A stretch of 64,000 bases of DNA from an uncultured Bacteroides sp. (GCA_949296415.1 CASFQC010000001.1:1-64000); one strand, 5' to 3'; counted from the first letter of the stretch, positions 14,942 to 24,102 are shown. Notes: generated from the letters alone by a model not told the origin. Numbers and translations: made by a program.

Positions 14942-15238
14942 ATGTTCCTAAAACGAAAGACCTTATTATACGTACCCCTGCAGTGAGAGAAAGCCGTCAG
15001 CATAAACAACCAGACAGCCCAGCTGACGCGTGTGGCCAACGCCTGCCTGCAACAAAGCAAGCTTGCCATGCGCGACCCTTTGGGAAACAACTCTTTCTCA
15101 GGCAGGGAAGACGGCGTGCTCAACATCTACGATGACGGCATAGTACCGTCTACCATAGATTTCCGCATCATCGAACCAGGTGCCGCAGAGCCTTACATGA
15201 AGGACAAGCTGGAAGCCTACATCCCGCCATTCTACTAA
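14942..15238 (+). pseudogene. Remnant of an exported-protein gene
   Basis: An ATG at 14942 opens MFLKRKTLLYVPLQ, which looks like the start of a signal peptide, then meets TGA at 14984. The same frame continues without another stop for 83 codons to TAA 15236-15238, passing LAMRDPLGNNSFSG, VLNIYDDGIVPS and ending AEPYMKDKLEAYIPPFY. The latter part has protein-like composition but no start of its own. The simplest reading is a gene that lost most of its middle by an internal deletion, leaving both ends. I do not recognise the family. It lies between the GH2 terminator and the GH3 terminator, so it was probably a further gene of this locus. Confidence 0.5.
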
Positions 15239-15262
15239 ACTTCGCGATTTTAGGGCCAAAGA

Positions 15263-15330
15263 CAAAAAAACAGACCGGCCGCAACAGCACTCCCCACTTA
15301 GGGAAGCATGCCTGTTGCGGCCGGTCGCAT
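15263..15330 (-). terminator. Terminator of the leftward GH3 operon
   Basis: A perfect 15-bp stem (15273-15287 with 15312-15326, core ACCGGCCGCAACAG) is followed on the minus strand by TCTGTTTTTTT. It ends transcription coming from the GH3 gene and also separates it from the converging rightward locus. Confidence 0.85.
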
Positions 15331-15374
15331 ATCATACGGGCTGAAGCCGCAGCTTCCATCCTCCGCCTGTCCGT

Positions 15375-17699
15375 TTACCTATGCAGCAGCCTCATCATGG
15401 TCTGCGGTTTCAGCACATCGCCCACTTTCACCTGAAGAGGCGGCACATCATAGCGCAAGGAATCTCTGATGTCGTCCGACGAAGCTCCAAACCAGAAGGT
15501 ATGGCTGCCGCCGCCGTCCACTTCCCATGAAGATGTCTGGGAGTTGAACGAGGCCAAGTCTATAGCCCGTACTTCCATCTTCACTTCCGCAGTCTGTCCC
15601 GGCTGAAGCATATCGGTCTTGGCAAAAGCTTTAAGCTCTTTTTCGGGCTTGTTGTGCCGTCCGGCCTGCGGAGCCGACACATAGAGCTGCACCACTTCCT
15701 TCCCTGGCATGTGGCCTGCGTTCTTCACCTTGACGGCCAGCGTATATTTGTCGCCGTCGGCCACAATAGTGGGTTCGGAATATTCGAAGGCAGTGTAGGA
15801 CAGTCCGTGCCCGAAAGGATAGGACACCTCATAACCGAAGCTGTCGTAATAGCGGTATCCCACGTAGATGTCTTCCTCGTAATTGGTATAGTCCCAGTCT
15901 TTCTTTCCTCCGGGAGTGCTCCGTTGCATGGCATTTATCGGGAAATTGGATGCCGAAGGCACATCCTCATAATGCAACGGGAAGCTTACCGGCAACTTGC
16001 CCGACGGAACGCTCTTTCCGGCCAGCACATTGGCCAGGCTGTTGCCTCCCTCCTGCCCGGGAAGCCAGGCACAGAGTATGGCATCCGGCTTGTCCTTCCA
16101 CGAGGCGGTCTCTATCACCCCGCCCACATTGAGCACCACCACCACTTTCTTGCCCACAGCATGGAAAGCCTTGCACACCGAATCAAGCAGTTGTGTCTCC
16201 TCCCTGCGCAGGAAAAAGTCGGTAATGTCCAGGTCTTCCGACTCACCCGACGTACGACTGATAGTAAGCAAAGCCATGTCTGTGCTGTCGGCTTCGGCTT
16301 CCAACATAGCCATGGCGGGTTGCAGCTCACGTGGCAGCCGTTGGGTATCATATTCGGGCACGCTACCGGCCAGTGTCTTCAGCCTTCCTTTAGACTGTCC
16401 GGCAGCCAGATAGGGCAGGTACAATGCCTTCAGACTGTCGCTTACGGCATAGCCGGCATTCTCAAGTCCTTCAAGCAAAGACACGGTGTGAAGGCTGTTC
16501 ACCGTGCCCGAACCGGAACCACCCGGCACCAAGGCATAGGATGCGCATCCGAACAAGGCCACTTTGCGCACGGCCGAATCAAGCGGCAGGGCCATGCTGT
16601 CATTCTTCAAGAGCACCATACCTTCCTCGGCCGAACGGCGTGCGATGGCCGCATGGGCATTCAGGTCAGGCGAATCGGTATATTTGTATTTCTGGAGACG
16701 TGGCGAGCGCAACAACATCTCAAGCACATGGCGTACGTTGCGGTCCAGTTTGGCCTCATCAAGCTTCTTGTCTTTCACGGCCTTCAATATGGTCTCGTAC
16801 TGTCCGTCGGTGCCCGGCTGCAGCATGTCGTTTCCGGCCTCCATCTGCAGCACGGCATTCCTTCCCCCGAACCATCCGCTCATCACCGTACCCTTGAACT
16901 TCCACTCATCACGCAGCAATGTAGTGAGCAGCCCGACACTTTCCGAGGCATAAGTGCCGTTTACCTTGTTGTACGACGTCATCACGGCCCACGGCTTCCC
17001 TTCCTTCAAAGCAATCTCAAACCCTTTCAGATAGATTTCCCTCAGCGCACGCTGTGACACACGGGCATCGTTGGCCATGCGGTTGCTTTCCTGATTGTTC
17101 ACGGCAAAGTGTTTCAGCGTGGCACACACTCCGTTGCCTTGCACTCCGCGCACATAGGCAGCGGCCATCTTGCCTGTCACTACAGGGTCTTCGGAATAGT
17201 ATTCGAAGTTGCGTCCGCACAAGGGATTGCGCTGTATGTTCATGGCCGGAGCCAGCAGTACGTCTATGCCATATTCCAACGCTTCGTTGCCCACAGCCTG
17301 TCCCACCTGTTCCACCAGGTCGGTGTTCCAGGTAGAGGCCAGAGCAGTGGCCACGGGAAACTGCGTGCAGTAATAAGTGGCCGTATCGCCCTCGCGCATG
17401 GGATTGATGCGCAGTCCGGCCGGTCCGTCGGCCATGACTATGCCCGGTATGCCCAGGCGGGGTATGGCATAGGTGGCTCCCGCCGCTCCAGGTATGGGAG
17501 TATGTGCCGGGCTTTCTCCAGTCTGGGTTCCGGCATGAACGTCCATACCGGTGCCCACTACCAGATGGGCTTTCTCCTTCAGCGTCATGGCATCGGCCAC
17601 CTCGTCTATAGTAGCCACGCCCAGCTGCGGTTTTCCCGGTCCGCATGCCGTCATGGCGGCGGCCGACATAGCCATAATCAAGAGTCGTCTTTTCTTCAT
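15375..17699 (-). CDS. GH3-family beta-glycosidase-like lipoprotein lacking the Asp nucleophile
   Basis: A full-length (774 residues) GH3 protein with lipoprotein signal (Cys19, AMTAC), N-terminal TIM barrel (DGPAGLR, GIDVLLAPAMNI, RNFEYYSEDP, KHFAVNNQESNR), the (alpha/beta)6 sandwich (GASGSG-like loop, SGESEDLD) and a C-terminal fibronectin-III-like domain (YPFGHGLSYTAFEYS). In active GH3 enzymes the nucleophile is the Asp of VMSDW; here the sequence is VMSGWFGG, with Gly275 (codon GGA, plus-strand 16875-16877). Every other landmark is kept, so this is probably a recently inactivated enzyme, a binding protein, or an enzyme with altered chemistry. It follows the esterase gene by 86 bp and is probably co-transcribed with it. 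Confidence 0.9.
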   Translation of the reverse strand: MKKRRLLIMAMSAAAMTACGPGKPQLGVATIDEVADAMTLKEKAHLVVGTGMDVHAGTQTGESPAHTPIPGAAGATYAIPRLGIPGIVMADGPAGLRINPMREGDTATYYCTQFPVATALASTWNTDLVEQVGQAVGNEALEYGIDVLLAPAMNIQRNPLCGRNFEYYSEDPVVTGKMAAAYVRGVQGNGVCATLKHFAVNNQESNRMANDARVSQRALREIYLKGFEIALKEGKPWAVMTSYNKVNGTYASESVGLLTTLLRDEWKFKGTVMSGWFGGRNAVLQMEAGNDMLQPGTDGQYETILKAVKDKKLDEAKLDRNVRHVLEMLLRSPRLQKYKYTDSPDLNAHAAIARRSAEEGMVLLKNDSMALPLDSAVRKVALFGCASYALVPGGSGSGTVNSLHTVSLLEGLENAGYAVSDSLKALYLPYLAAGQSKGRLKTLAGSVPEYDTQRLPRELQPAMAMLEAEADSTDMALLTISRTSGESEDLDITDFFLRREETQLLDSVCKAFHAVGKKVVVVLNVGGVIETASWKDKPDAILCAWLPGQEGGNSLANVLAGKSVPSGKLPVSFPLHYEDVPSASNFPINAMQRSTPGGKKDWDYTNYEEDIYVGYRYYDSFGYEVSYPFGHGLSYTAFEYSEPTIVADGDKYTLAVKVKNAGHMPGKEVVQLYVSAPQAGRHNKPEKELKAFAKTDMLQPGQTAEVKMEVRAIDLASFNSQTSSWEVDGGGSHTFWFGASSDDIRDSLRYDVPPLQVKVGDVLKPQTMMRLLHR

Positions 17700-17785
17700 A
17701 ATCCGATTGGGGTTTGAAATGATACATAAGAAGCCTTCCCGGCCTTTTCTTCACCGGTGTCCGGGCAGGCGGCAACTGTTCCTCC

Positions 17786-18979
17786 TCAACGGAACAACTT
17801 GGTGGCGAACTCGGACAGATATATGCGCCAATTGCGCCAGATGTGTCCTCCTTCTGTCTCCATATAGGTATAGGCATAGCCTTTGCTATCAAGCTTCTGA
17901 CGGAAGTCGGCATTGGCCTTGTAGAGGAAGTCGGTCTTGCCTATGCCTATCCAGTAAAGAGCCGGCTTCCGGGCAAACTGCGTGTCAAGCTTGGCGTCGG
18001 AGTCGCGGTATATGTCAGACAGTGTGTCCTTCCCCGGCAGGATAGCTGCGGAGAACAGTCCTACGTAGTCGAACATGTCGGGATACTGTTTCGATATGTG
18101 GAGCGAATGGAAGCCACCCATCGACAGTCCCGCTATGGCACGGCTGTGCTTGTCTTTCCGGGTACGGTAGGTCTTGTCCACAAACTTCACCACATCGGGG
18201 AAAGCCGTCTCAAAGCTGCCTTCCATAGTCTTCGGCAGGTTGGAGCTGACGGGACAGAATCCCTGAGCCGACTCTCCGGGAGCGGCTTCCTGCGAAGCAT
18301 TGCCATTGGTCATCACCACAATCATAGGGACGGCCTTGCCTTGGGCTATGAGATTGTCCAGTATCTGTGCCGCACGTCCCAAAGTTACCCAAGCCTCTTC
18401 GTCGCCGCCCATGCCGTGGAGCAGATAGAGCACCGGGTAACGCTTGTTTCCGGTCTCGTATCCGGCCGGGGTATAGACCGTCATCCGGCGTTGCATGCCC
18501 AGCGTGGGACTGTCGTACCACACCCGCGAAAGAGTGCCGTGGGGCACGGAATTCACCGCGTAGAGGTCGGCCTGTCCGCCTTTTATAAGGAAGATATTGC
18601 TCACCGTAGCCACATCGCGCACCATATAGACGTTGGCCGGATCGGGCATACGCTGTCCGTCCACCACAAACGTGTAGCTGTAAAGCTCGGATGCCAGCGG
18701 CTGGGGCGTGGTATATTCCCATACGCCGTTCCTGCCTTCCTTCAGCTCGGCCGTTCCGGGCATGTCCCACGTGCCGCGCGGAGTCTCCACTTTGGTCTGT
18801 GGCAGGAAATCGCCCGTAACCTGCACACGGACGGCCTTGGGAGCCTTGATGCGGAAAGTCACGGTATTGTCGTCATGCACTTCGGGAGAGACCAGCGGTC
18901 CGCCTCCCCATAAAGCCTGCTGGGCAAAGGTGAGAGAGGCTGTCAGCAGGGATACAGCAAATAAAGCGAGTCTTTTCAT
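17786..18979 (-). CDS. Secreted CE1/esterase-D-like carbohydrate esterase with N-terminal E-set domain
   Basis: A 397-residue alpha/beta hydrolase with signal peptide (SLLTASLTFAQ). Residues about 30-140 form an early-set/CBM48-like beta domain (RIKAPKAVRVQVTGDF, VWEYTTPQPLASELYSYTFVVDG). The catalytic domain carries PVLYLLHGMGGDEEAW, the nucleophile elbow GLSMGG (Ser286) and a C-terminal histidine in EGGHIWRNW (His379). This arrangement is shared by feruloyl, acetyl-xylan and enterochelin esterase-like enzymes of polysaccharide-utilisation loci, so removal of an acyl decoration from the glycan is the likely role. It is the first gene of a leftward pair with GH3. A possible -7 element TAACTTTG lies on the minus strand at 19069-19076. 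Confidence 0.88.
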   Translation of the reverse strand: MKRLALFAVSLLTASLTFAQQALWGGGPLVSPEVHDDNTVTFRIKAPKAVRVQVTGDFLPQTKVETPRGTWDMPGTAELKEGRNGVWEYTTPQPLASELYSYTFVVDGQRMPDPANVYMVRDVATVSNIFLIKGGQADLYAVNSVPHGTLSRVWYDSPTLGMQRRMTVYTPAGYETGNKRYPVLYLLHGMGGDEEAWVTLGRAAQILDNLIAQGKAVPMIVVMTNGNASQEAAPGESAQGFCPVSSNLPKTMEGSFETAFPDVVKFVDKTYRTRKDKHSRAIAGLSMGGFHSLHISKQYPDMFDYVGLFSAAILPGKDTLSDIYRDSDAKLDTQFARKPALYWIGIGKTDFLYKANADFRQKLDSKGYAYTYMETEGGHIWRNWRIYLSEFATKLFR

Positions 18980-19103
18980 ATGAATTATATTTTTTCAACC
19001 TGCCTGATTTTTCCGTCCAAGGTTTCTATCCGGTAAAGGGCAAAAAGCAGGCAGGCTCTTAGCGCAGACAAAGTTAAAAAATATTTCATTACGTACGAAA
19101 ACA

Positions 19104-19147
19104 AAAAGAAAAAAAGACGGGCATGCTCACGCCGCTCCGTCTTTTTT
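19104..19147 (-). terminator. Terminator of the DUF2807 gene
   Basis: On the minus strand GACGG (with flanking A-run) pairs with CCGTC around a GC-rich loop, followed by a long T-run (TTTTTTTCTTTTT). It is a typical intrinsic terminator 80 bp after the DUF2807 stop. The A/T flanks are near-symmetric, so it may also act on the other strand. Confidence 0.8.
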
Positions 19148-19227
19148 GTGCGTAGGCCGTGAGTCTGCACGGCCCGCACCCTATGTTATCAAGAGAGAAT
19201 CCTGTGAAAAAGAAGAGACCGTCGGTC

Positions 19228-20199
19228 TCAATCGTCTATCTTGTACAAATCTCTTTCCGGATAGTCCAGCTTCGGGTTGCCCTTGTAGCCTACCGAACCG
19301 TTGCCTGCGGTACGCACCCGCAACTTGTCCGTGGCATGACAGCGTATGTCGCCTCCGCCCGTAGCTGTGGCTTCCACGCTGCCCACCACCATGTCTTCAG
19401 CCTTAAGGTCGCCGTTGCCGCTCACCGTGTAGGCAGCACGTTCGGCCTTTCCGACGAGCCTCGCCGTACCCGCTCCGCTCAATGTGGCCAGCAGTCCTAC
19501 GGTCTCCACCCTACGGGCAACAAAATCGCCGTTGCCTGCCACTACGGTGCTGAAGCTGTGGCTTTGCGCTTGGCCCAGATTCACGTCACCGGCTCCCGAG
19601 ACGGCAACCGATATGTCACTGCTACAATCCACCTCGTTCAGTACCGCATCGCCGTTGCCCGACATCACGGCACTGAGGTTGCTGCTGTGCACTTGGCCCA
19701 GCTTCACGTCACCGGCTCCCGACACGACGACAGACATGTTGCCGCTACAGTCTACCTCGTTCAGGACTGCGTCGCCGTTTCCCGACACCACCAGGTTGAA
19801 GTCTCCGACCTCCAGTCCGCCGTCAACGACAAAGTCGGACGCACCGGCCATCACCACACTCTTCAGCGAAGGAGCCTCTATGCTCACTTCCAGCTTGCCG
19901 TAAGACACGCTGACATTCTCCTTGAATCCGCCCAGCATCAGCGTGCCTTTCTTCACCCTGATGTCAAGCAGGTCTATCAGGTTGTCCGAGGCATATACTT
20001 CCACACGGGGTTTCCCGCTCTTCTGCCTGAAGGTCACTGTAGGACTTCCGGACAGCACCATCTTGTCGAAGTGCTCCACCCGGATTTCCTTTCTCACATA
20101 GTTGCCGCTCTCCTTGATGCGTTCCCTTGCTGAAACGCAGGAGGAGAAGGCCGCACACGACATAGCCGTCAACATAATAGCCAATCCTTTTCTTTTCAT
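19228..20199 (-). CDS. DUF2807 (GIN-domain) lipoprotein with 41-residue internal repeats
   Basis: A 323-residue lipoprotein (Cys21, FSSC) of the DUF2807 family, putative head domains of adhesins with a beta-helix-like fold. The N-terminal part has the family start (HFDKMVLSGSPTVTFRQ...VEVYASDNLIDLLDIRV). The body alternates SGAGDV and SGNGDAV turns. A 41-residue unit (GDAVLNEVDCS...SGAGDV.LGQ) is duplicated with high DNA identity; matching points lie 123 bp apart (19571 and 19694 on the plus strand). The gene stands alone between terminators. The function is unknown; envelope stress or adhesion roles are speculative. Confidence 0.85.
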   Translation of the reverse strand: MKRKGLAIMLTAMSCAAFSSCVSARERIKESGNYVRKEIRVEHFDKMVLSGSPTVTFRQKSGKPRVEVYASDNLIDLLDIRVKKGTLMLGGFKENVSVSYGKLEVSIEAPSLKSVVMAGASDFVVDGGLEVGDFNLVVSGNGDAVLNEVDCSGNMSVVVSGAGDVKLGQVHSSNLSAVMSGNGDAVLNEVDCSSDISVAVSGAGDVNLGQAQSHSFSTVVAGNGDFVARRVETVGLLATLSGAGTARLVGKAERAAYTVSGNGDLKAEDMVVGSVEATATGGGDIRCHATDKLRVRTAGNGSVGYKGNPKLDYPERDLYKIDD

Positions 20200-20624
20200 A
20201 TCCGTATGTTTTTAAAAGTTTATCCTACAACTATCCCCCCATCAGACAAGACGCAAAAAGAAAGCCAAACGTTACATAACATACGCTTCTTTTTCACGGA
20301 AGGGCTGATACGAAATAAAACAAGCAAATATCATGCCATAAAGATAAACGATTGAAAAGCAATAACATATATACAAATCAAACTGTCCGTAAGCGGACAT
20401 ATGTCCGTTTATGGCGTGCAAGCGAAAAACGGGCGCGGACAACTGTCAACAGCCCGTTAACAGAGTGACATTCTGCAAGCCTTATGCCCGGAATGAAAGA
20501 AACCCCACATTTGGGTTAAGCTCTGTAATGTGTCAAAAAGACAAACGGCGGCACACAATCCGGCAAAAAAGACTATCTTTGCCCGAAAACCAAAACCACC
20601 TACCGATAAAAAGAGGAAGACGGC
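20200..20624. promoter_or_regulatory. Divergent intergenic region between DUF2807 and corA
   Basis: This 425-bp AT-rich gap holds no gene. A 14-bp perfect palindrome CGGACATATGTCCG (20394-20407) extends to 18 of 20 symmetric positions (20391-20410), with an extra half-site CTGTCCGTA just before it, which is operator-like. For corA, a -7 element TATCTTTG lies at 20574-20581, giving a leader of about 40 nt. No recognisable riboswitch (for example an M-box) was identified by eye. Confidence 0.45.
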
Positions 20625-21551
20625 ATGAGAAAATACCTGTACAGCGAAAGCGGCTTTATGGAAAAGCCCGAATGGGAACCTAACTGCTGGGTGAACGTAG
20701 AATGTCCGGACAACGACGACTTCAGATTCCTTACCCAACAGCTGTGCGTGCCCGAACCGTTTCTGGAAGACATAGCCGACACCGACGAACGGCCGCGCAC
20801 CGAGACCGAGGGAGAATGGCTGCTCACCATACTGCGCATACCCATGCAGAGCAGCCAGGAAGGAGTGCCGTTCATCACCGTGCCCATAGGCATCATCACC
20901 AACAAGGAAATCATCGTGTCGGTGTGCTACCATCATACCGAGCTGATACCCGACTTCATACGCCACACCCAACGCAAGGGCATCACGGTGAACAACAAGC
21001 TGGACCTCATACTGCGCATCATCTACTCCTCGGCCGCATGGTTTCTGAAATACCTGAAGCAGATAAACAACGACGTGGCCATGGCCGAGAAAGGGTTGGA
21101 GAAAAGCATACGCAACGAAGACCTGCTGCGCCTGATGAAGCTGCAGAAGACGCTGGTGTACTTCGACACCTCCATCCGTGGCAACGAAGTGATGATAGGC
21201 AGACTGAAGAACATCTTCAAGGACACCGGCTACCTGAACGAGGAACTGCTGGAAGACGTGATGATCGAGCTGAAGCAGGCCTATAATACCGTAAACATCT
21301 ACAGCGACATCCTGACGGGCACCATGGATGCCTTCGCCTCCATCATATCAAACAACGTGAACGCCATAATGAAACGCATGACCAGCCTGTCCATCACGCT
21401 GGCCATCCCCACCCTCATAGCCAGCTTCTACGGCATGAACGTGGATTTCCATCTGGAGGGCATTCCCCACGCCTTCGTGCTCATCGTCCTGCTGTCCGCT
21501 GCTATCTCGGCCGCCGCCTTCGTGTGGTTCCGGCGGATAAAGTGGTTCTGA
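20625..21551 (+). CDS. corA: CorA-family divalent cation transporter
   Basis: A 308-residue inner-membrane channel-like protein for Mg2+ (or Co2+/Ni2+/Zn2+). The N-terminal soluble funnel (about 1-240) is acidic and helical, with a long stalk helix through residues about 140-245. Two transmembrane helices follow at the C-terminus, with the family signature YGMN (FYGMNVDF) at the end of the first. The last residues are basic (RRIKWF), as is usual. It stands alone, with its own promoter and a hairpin after it. Confidence 0.93.
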   Translation: MRKYLYSESGFMEKPEWEPNCWVNVECPDNDDFRFLTQQLCVPEPFLEDIADTDERPRTETEGEWLLTILRIPMQSSQEGVPFITVPIGIITNKEIIVSVCYHHTELIPDFIRHTQRKGITVNNKLDLILRIIYSSAAWFLKYLKQINNDVAMAEKGLEKSIRNEDLLRLMKLQKTLVYFDTSIRGNEVMIGRLKNIFKDTGYLNEELLEDVMIELKQAYNTVNIYSDILTGTMDAFASIISNNVNAIMKRMTSLSITLAIPTLIASFYGMNVDFHLEGIPHAFVLIVLLSAAISAAAFVWFRRIKWF

Positions 21552-21591
21552 GACGGCATGCCACAAACGTGCGGGCACATGCGGAAAAGAG

Positions 21592-21642
21592 GAACCGCCT
21601 CTCCCGTGTGTGTGAAGAGACAAGTCACACGGAAGGAGCGGC
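21592..21642. terminator. Convergent hairpin between corA and the leftward operon
   Basis: CCGTGTG pairs with CACACGG inside a longer imperfect stem (GGAACCGCCTCTCC side against GGAAGGAGCGGCC). No strong T-run is present on either strand, so termination is plausible but not certain. Confidence 0.5.
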
Positions 21643-21672
21643 CAATGACATGAAAAGCCGGAAAAAAGGATG

Positions 21673-23364
21673 TCAGTGATACTGCAGCACCTTGGCCGAT
21701 ACGGACCGGTAGGCGGGCATGGTCATGCCCACCGAGGCGCCTATGTAGGTAGGATCGCACACGGTATAACGCTGCCCGTCCACCACAAGATAGTCTCCCC
21801 TCACCGCTCCGGTGAAGCGCACCGCAGTGGCTATGTGGTCCGGATAATCAAGGTAGACCACATCCAGCCCTACCAATTGGCGCACCAGATAGGCAAAGAG
21901 AATGGAACGGTCCTCGCAGTCGCAGTACGGGTAATAGAAGGCTTCCTCCACAAAGAAAGGTTTCTCATAGCCGAACTGCTCGTCGTCGGTGGCATACTCA
22001 AACCCCGTCTGCACAAAATTGAGCAGCAAGTTCACCGCCTCCAGCTGGCTTTTTCCCTGTATGCGGGGAGCCAGGGCACCCAGCAGCCCACGCTCCACAC
22101 CGGCATTGACTGCTGCCGTGGCATACACCCCGTAGTCGCACTGCGGGTAGGCTTTATAGAAGGCCATCAGCCTGTCGGGCACGTCGACCGTAGCCGTCAT
22201 GCCGCCCAGCTTGCCCGTATGGGTAGAACGCGATGTGGAGCCGGTCAGGTTCACCGTCTCGCCCAGATACATGTCCAGCCCACGGACAGCCGAAGGGGCA
22301 TCTTGCTGGCACATATAGAATCGGCACGGTTCTTTGGCGTTCACCAGATAATAGTGCAGTCCGCCCTCCTCCACATAAGGCATGCCGTAAATCATGCAGT
22401 CTATCCCGACAAACAGCAACAACTTGTCGCGCCCGTCCTCACGCCCCACACGGGCCTTGTAGCCCATGGTATTGAGCAGGAACTGCTGCATGGCCACACT
22501 CTCGTTGGCGTTGTCCGTACAGGCGTCGGCCACCGAACGGAGCAGCGTGTACATGCCCCATCCGTTCAGCCGGAGCTCTTTCCCCAATTTCGCACACTGG
22601 TCCAGCACATTCGCATAACGGGTTCCGTACAGGTTTTCATAGGCGTCAGCCATGTCATTTTCTTTCAAGCCTGACAGGCGACAGGCTCCTTTCAGTTCGT
22701 CGTCCAGGTAAAACGTCTGCCCCATGTAGTCCACCCGCACGGTTCCGGCTTTCGCCACACGCAAGGAAGCTCCGCCTTCGGCCTGAGGCGCCTGTCCGGA
22801 AGAGTCAGGCATATCCTCCTCCGGAACGGGCGGAGTGACGGGAGGGGTGTCGTCTTCCACCGGTTCCTCCCCCGCAGGCGATTCCTTACCTCCGGGCTTT
22901 CCCGAAGGTTCCTGTACCGGAGTCTCCTCTTCCACTTCCTCTATGATGACCACAGGCGAATTGTCTTCCGGCTTTACAATGACTCCGCCGGACTGTCCGA
23001 AGTCTATGTCGTCCACGTCATTCACCTGCGTCACGGGCTTTTGCCGCCCCTCGCCGGTGGTGAGGTCCAAAATCTCTTCTATGGAGAGCTGCACGGGCTT
23101 GTCCCCCGCAGGAGTCTGTGTGGGATCGTAGTACACGGGAGTTACAGGTTCCGGCTTCACACGTTTTTCCTGCGGTGTCTTGGCATCGTATTCCTTCCAG
23201 GGTTCGCGCATAAAGTTGATGAAGTCACGGTCTGCCTCATCTATAAACCGGTCAAAGCCATCCAGCTCGCCTTGCAGAAAGCTGTCGAAGTCATCATCCG
23301 CCTGTGCCGAGGCCACGAAGGGCACCAGCAGCCCCCAGAGGCATAGTAAAATTGTTCTTTTCAT
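21673..23364 (-). CDS. Exported protein with acidic Pro-rich linker and transglutaminase-like C-terminal domain
   Basis: A 563-residue secreted protein; ATG 23364 is preferred over GTG 23376 because it gives MKRTILLCLWGLLVPFVASA. Residues about 20-250 are low-complexity and acidic, with many E/D/P/G (for example PVIIEEVEEETP), and are probably disordered. The C-terminal half resembles transglutaminase-like cysteine peptidases: Cys483 (or Cys481) in CDCEDRS, His510 in DYPDHIATAV and Asp537 in VCDPTY give the expected Cys-His-Asp order. It is the last gene of a four-gene leftward operon. It could be a protease, a cross-linking enzyme or a catalytically silent fold; the partner proteins are unknown. 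Confidence 0.7.
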   Translation of the reverse strand: MKRTILLCLWGLLVPFVASAQADDDFDSFLQGELDGFDRFIDEADRDFINFMREPWKEYDAKTPQEKRVKPEPVTPVYYDPTQTPAGDKPVQLSIEEILDLTTGEGRQKPVTQVNDVDDIDFGQSGGVIVKPEDNSPVVIIEEVEEETPVQEPSGKPGGKESPAGEEPVEDDTPPVTPPVPEEDMPDSSGQAPQAEGGASLRVAKAGTVRVDYMGQTFYLDDELKGACRLSGLKENDMADAYENLYGTRYANVLDQCAKLGKELRLNGWGMYTLLRSVADACTDNANESVAMQQFLLNTMGYKARVGREDGRDKLLLFVGIDCMIYGMPYVEEGGLHYYLVNAKEPCRFYMCQQDAPSAVRGLDMYLGETVNLTGSTSRSTHTGKLGGMTATVDVPDRLMAFYKAYPQCDYGVYATAAVNAGVERGLLGALAPRIQGKSQLEAVNLLLNFVQTGFEYATDDEQFGYEKPFFVEEAFYYPYCDCEDRSILFAYLVRQLVGLDVVYLDYPDHIATAVRFTGAVRGDYLVVDGQRYTVCDPTYIGASVGMTMPAYRSVSAKVLQYH

Positions 23365-23472
23365 AACATTTGTCACATGCGCCTGACGCGCTTTAAAATA
23401 AAACGTACGCAGACCGGCCTTACAGCTGTCCTGCTGCCTGACATTGCCTCAACGGCATACGTGCGTCCGCAC

Positions 23473-24102
23473 TCATTCGGGTTCCACCGGCTCGCCGATG
23501 AACTCTTCCACCTGCTGCGAAAGGTTGCCCAGCGATGCCTGACGGCGTGCCTCGGCGGCAGCCTCCTCACGTGCCTTTCTGGCATCTTTCTCGTCTATGG
23601 ACATGTAGACCATGAATTCCTTCTTTCCACCGTCCACTTCCCTGACCAAGGCAAAGTGCTGCTTCACCAGGCCGGACATTCTGGTGTTTACGCCCATCTC
23701 ATAGGCAGCTCCGAACTTGTCTATCTCTTCCAGCTCGCCGGTTGTGGCGTCGGAAGCGATGACACCTTTCATCTTGCCCACTACCTGTGCTCTGGCACGT
23801 CCGGCATAGCTGGTGATGCCGTTCATTATGGCATTCTCACGTCCTATCTTGCTGTTCTGTCCCTCGGCTATGCCTACCAGCTCAATGCGGTTTTCGGGGT
23901 CTTCGTCAATGTAGACCCTGTAGCGCAGGGTGGCATACTCCAGTGTGGTGGTTCCGGCCAGCATCTCCCAGTCGGCTTTCTGCAGTTCCTTTCTCCATTT
24001 CTTGGCTTCTTTCTTCTGCGCTCTGGTCTGCGCTCCTGCTGCCACCACGCCGCCGAACAGGACGGCCAAAGCCAGTATGGCAGACATCAGACTCTTTTTC
24101 AT
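23473..24102 (-). CDS. Exported LPP20-like protein of unknown function
   Basis: A 209-residue protein with signal peptide MKKSLMSAILALAVLFGGVVAAGAQ; ATG 24102 is chosen over TTG 24111. The mature part contains a segment resembling the LPP20/FlgP-like fold (RENAIMNGITSYAGRARAQVVGKMKGV), then a strand-helix region (LVREVDGGKKEFMVYMSI) and a charged C-terminal helix rich in Ala, Arg and Glu (DARKAREEAAAEARRQA), possibly a coiled coil. It sits 108 bp upstream of the transglutaminase-like gene and shares an operon with another LPP20-like protein. No enzymatic motif is visible. Confidence 0.65.
   Translation of the reverse strand: MKKSLMSAILALAVLFGGVVAAGAQTRAQKKEAKKWRKELQKADWEMLAGTTTLEYATLRYRVYIDEDPENRIELVGIAEGQNSKIGRENAIMNGITSYAGRARAQVVGKMKGVIASDATTGELEEIDKFGAAYEMGVNTRMSGLVKQHFALVREVDGGKKEFMVYMSIDEKDARKAREEAAAEARRQASLGNLSQQVEEFIGEPVEPE

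Noticed and set aside
15654..17057. 467-codon open frame antisense to GH3
   Set aside because: Shadow of the GH3 gene; no coherent domain in the translation.
20411..20623. Small basic open frame before corA
   Set aside because: It runs through the corA promoter and into its start; composition is not protein-like.
20200..20624. Mg2+ riboswitch before corA
   Set aside because: The likely leader is only about 40 nt, too short for an M-box, and no matching structure was seen.
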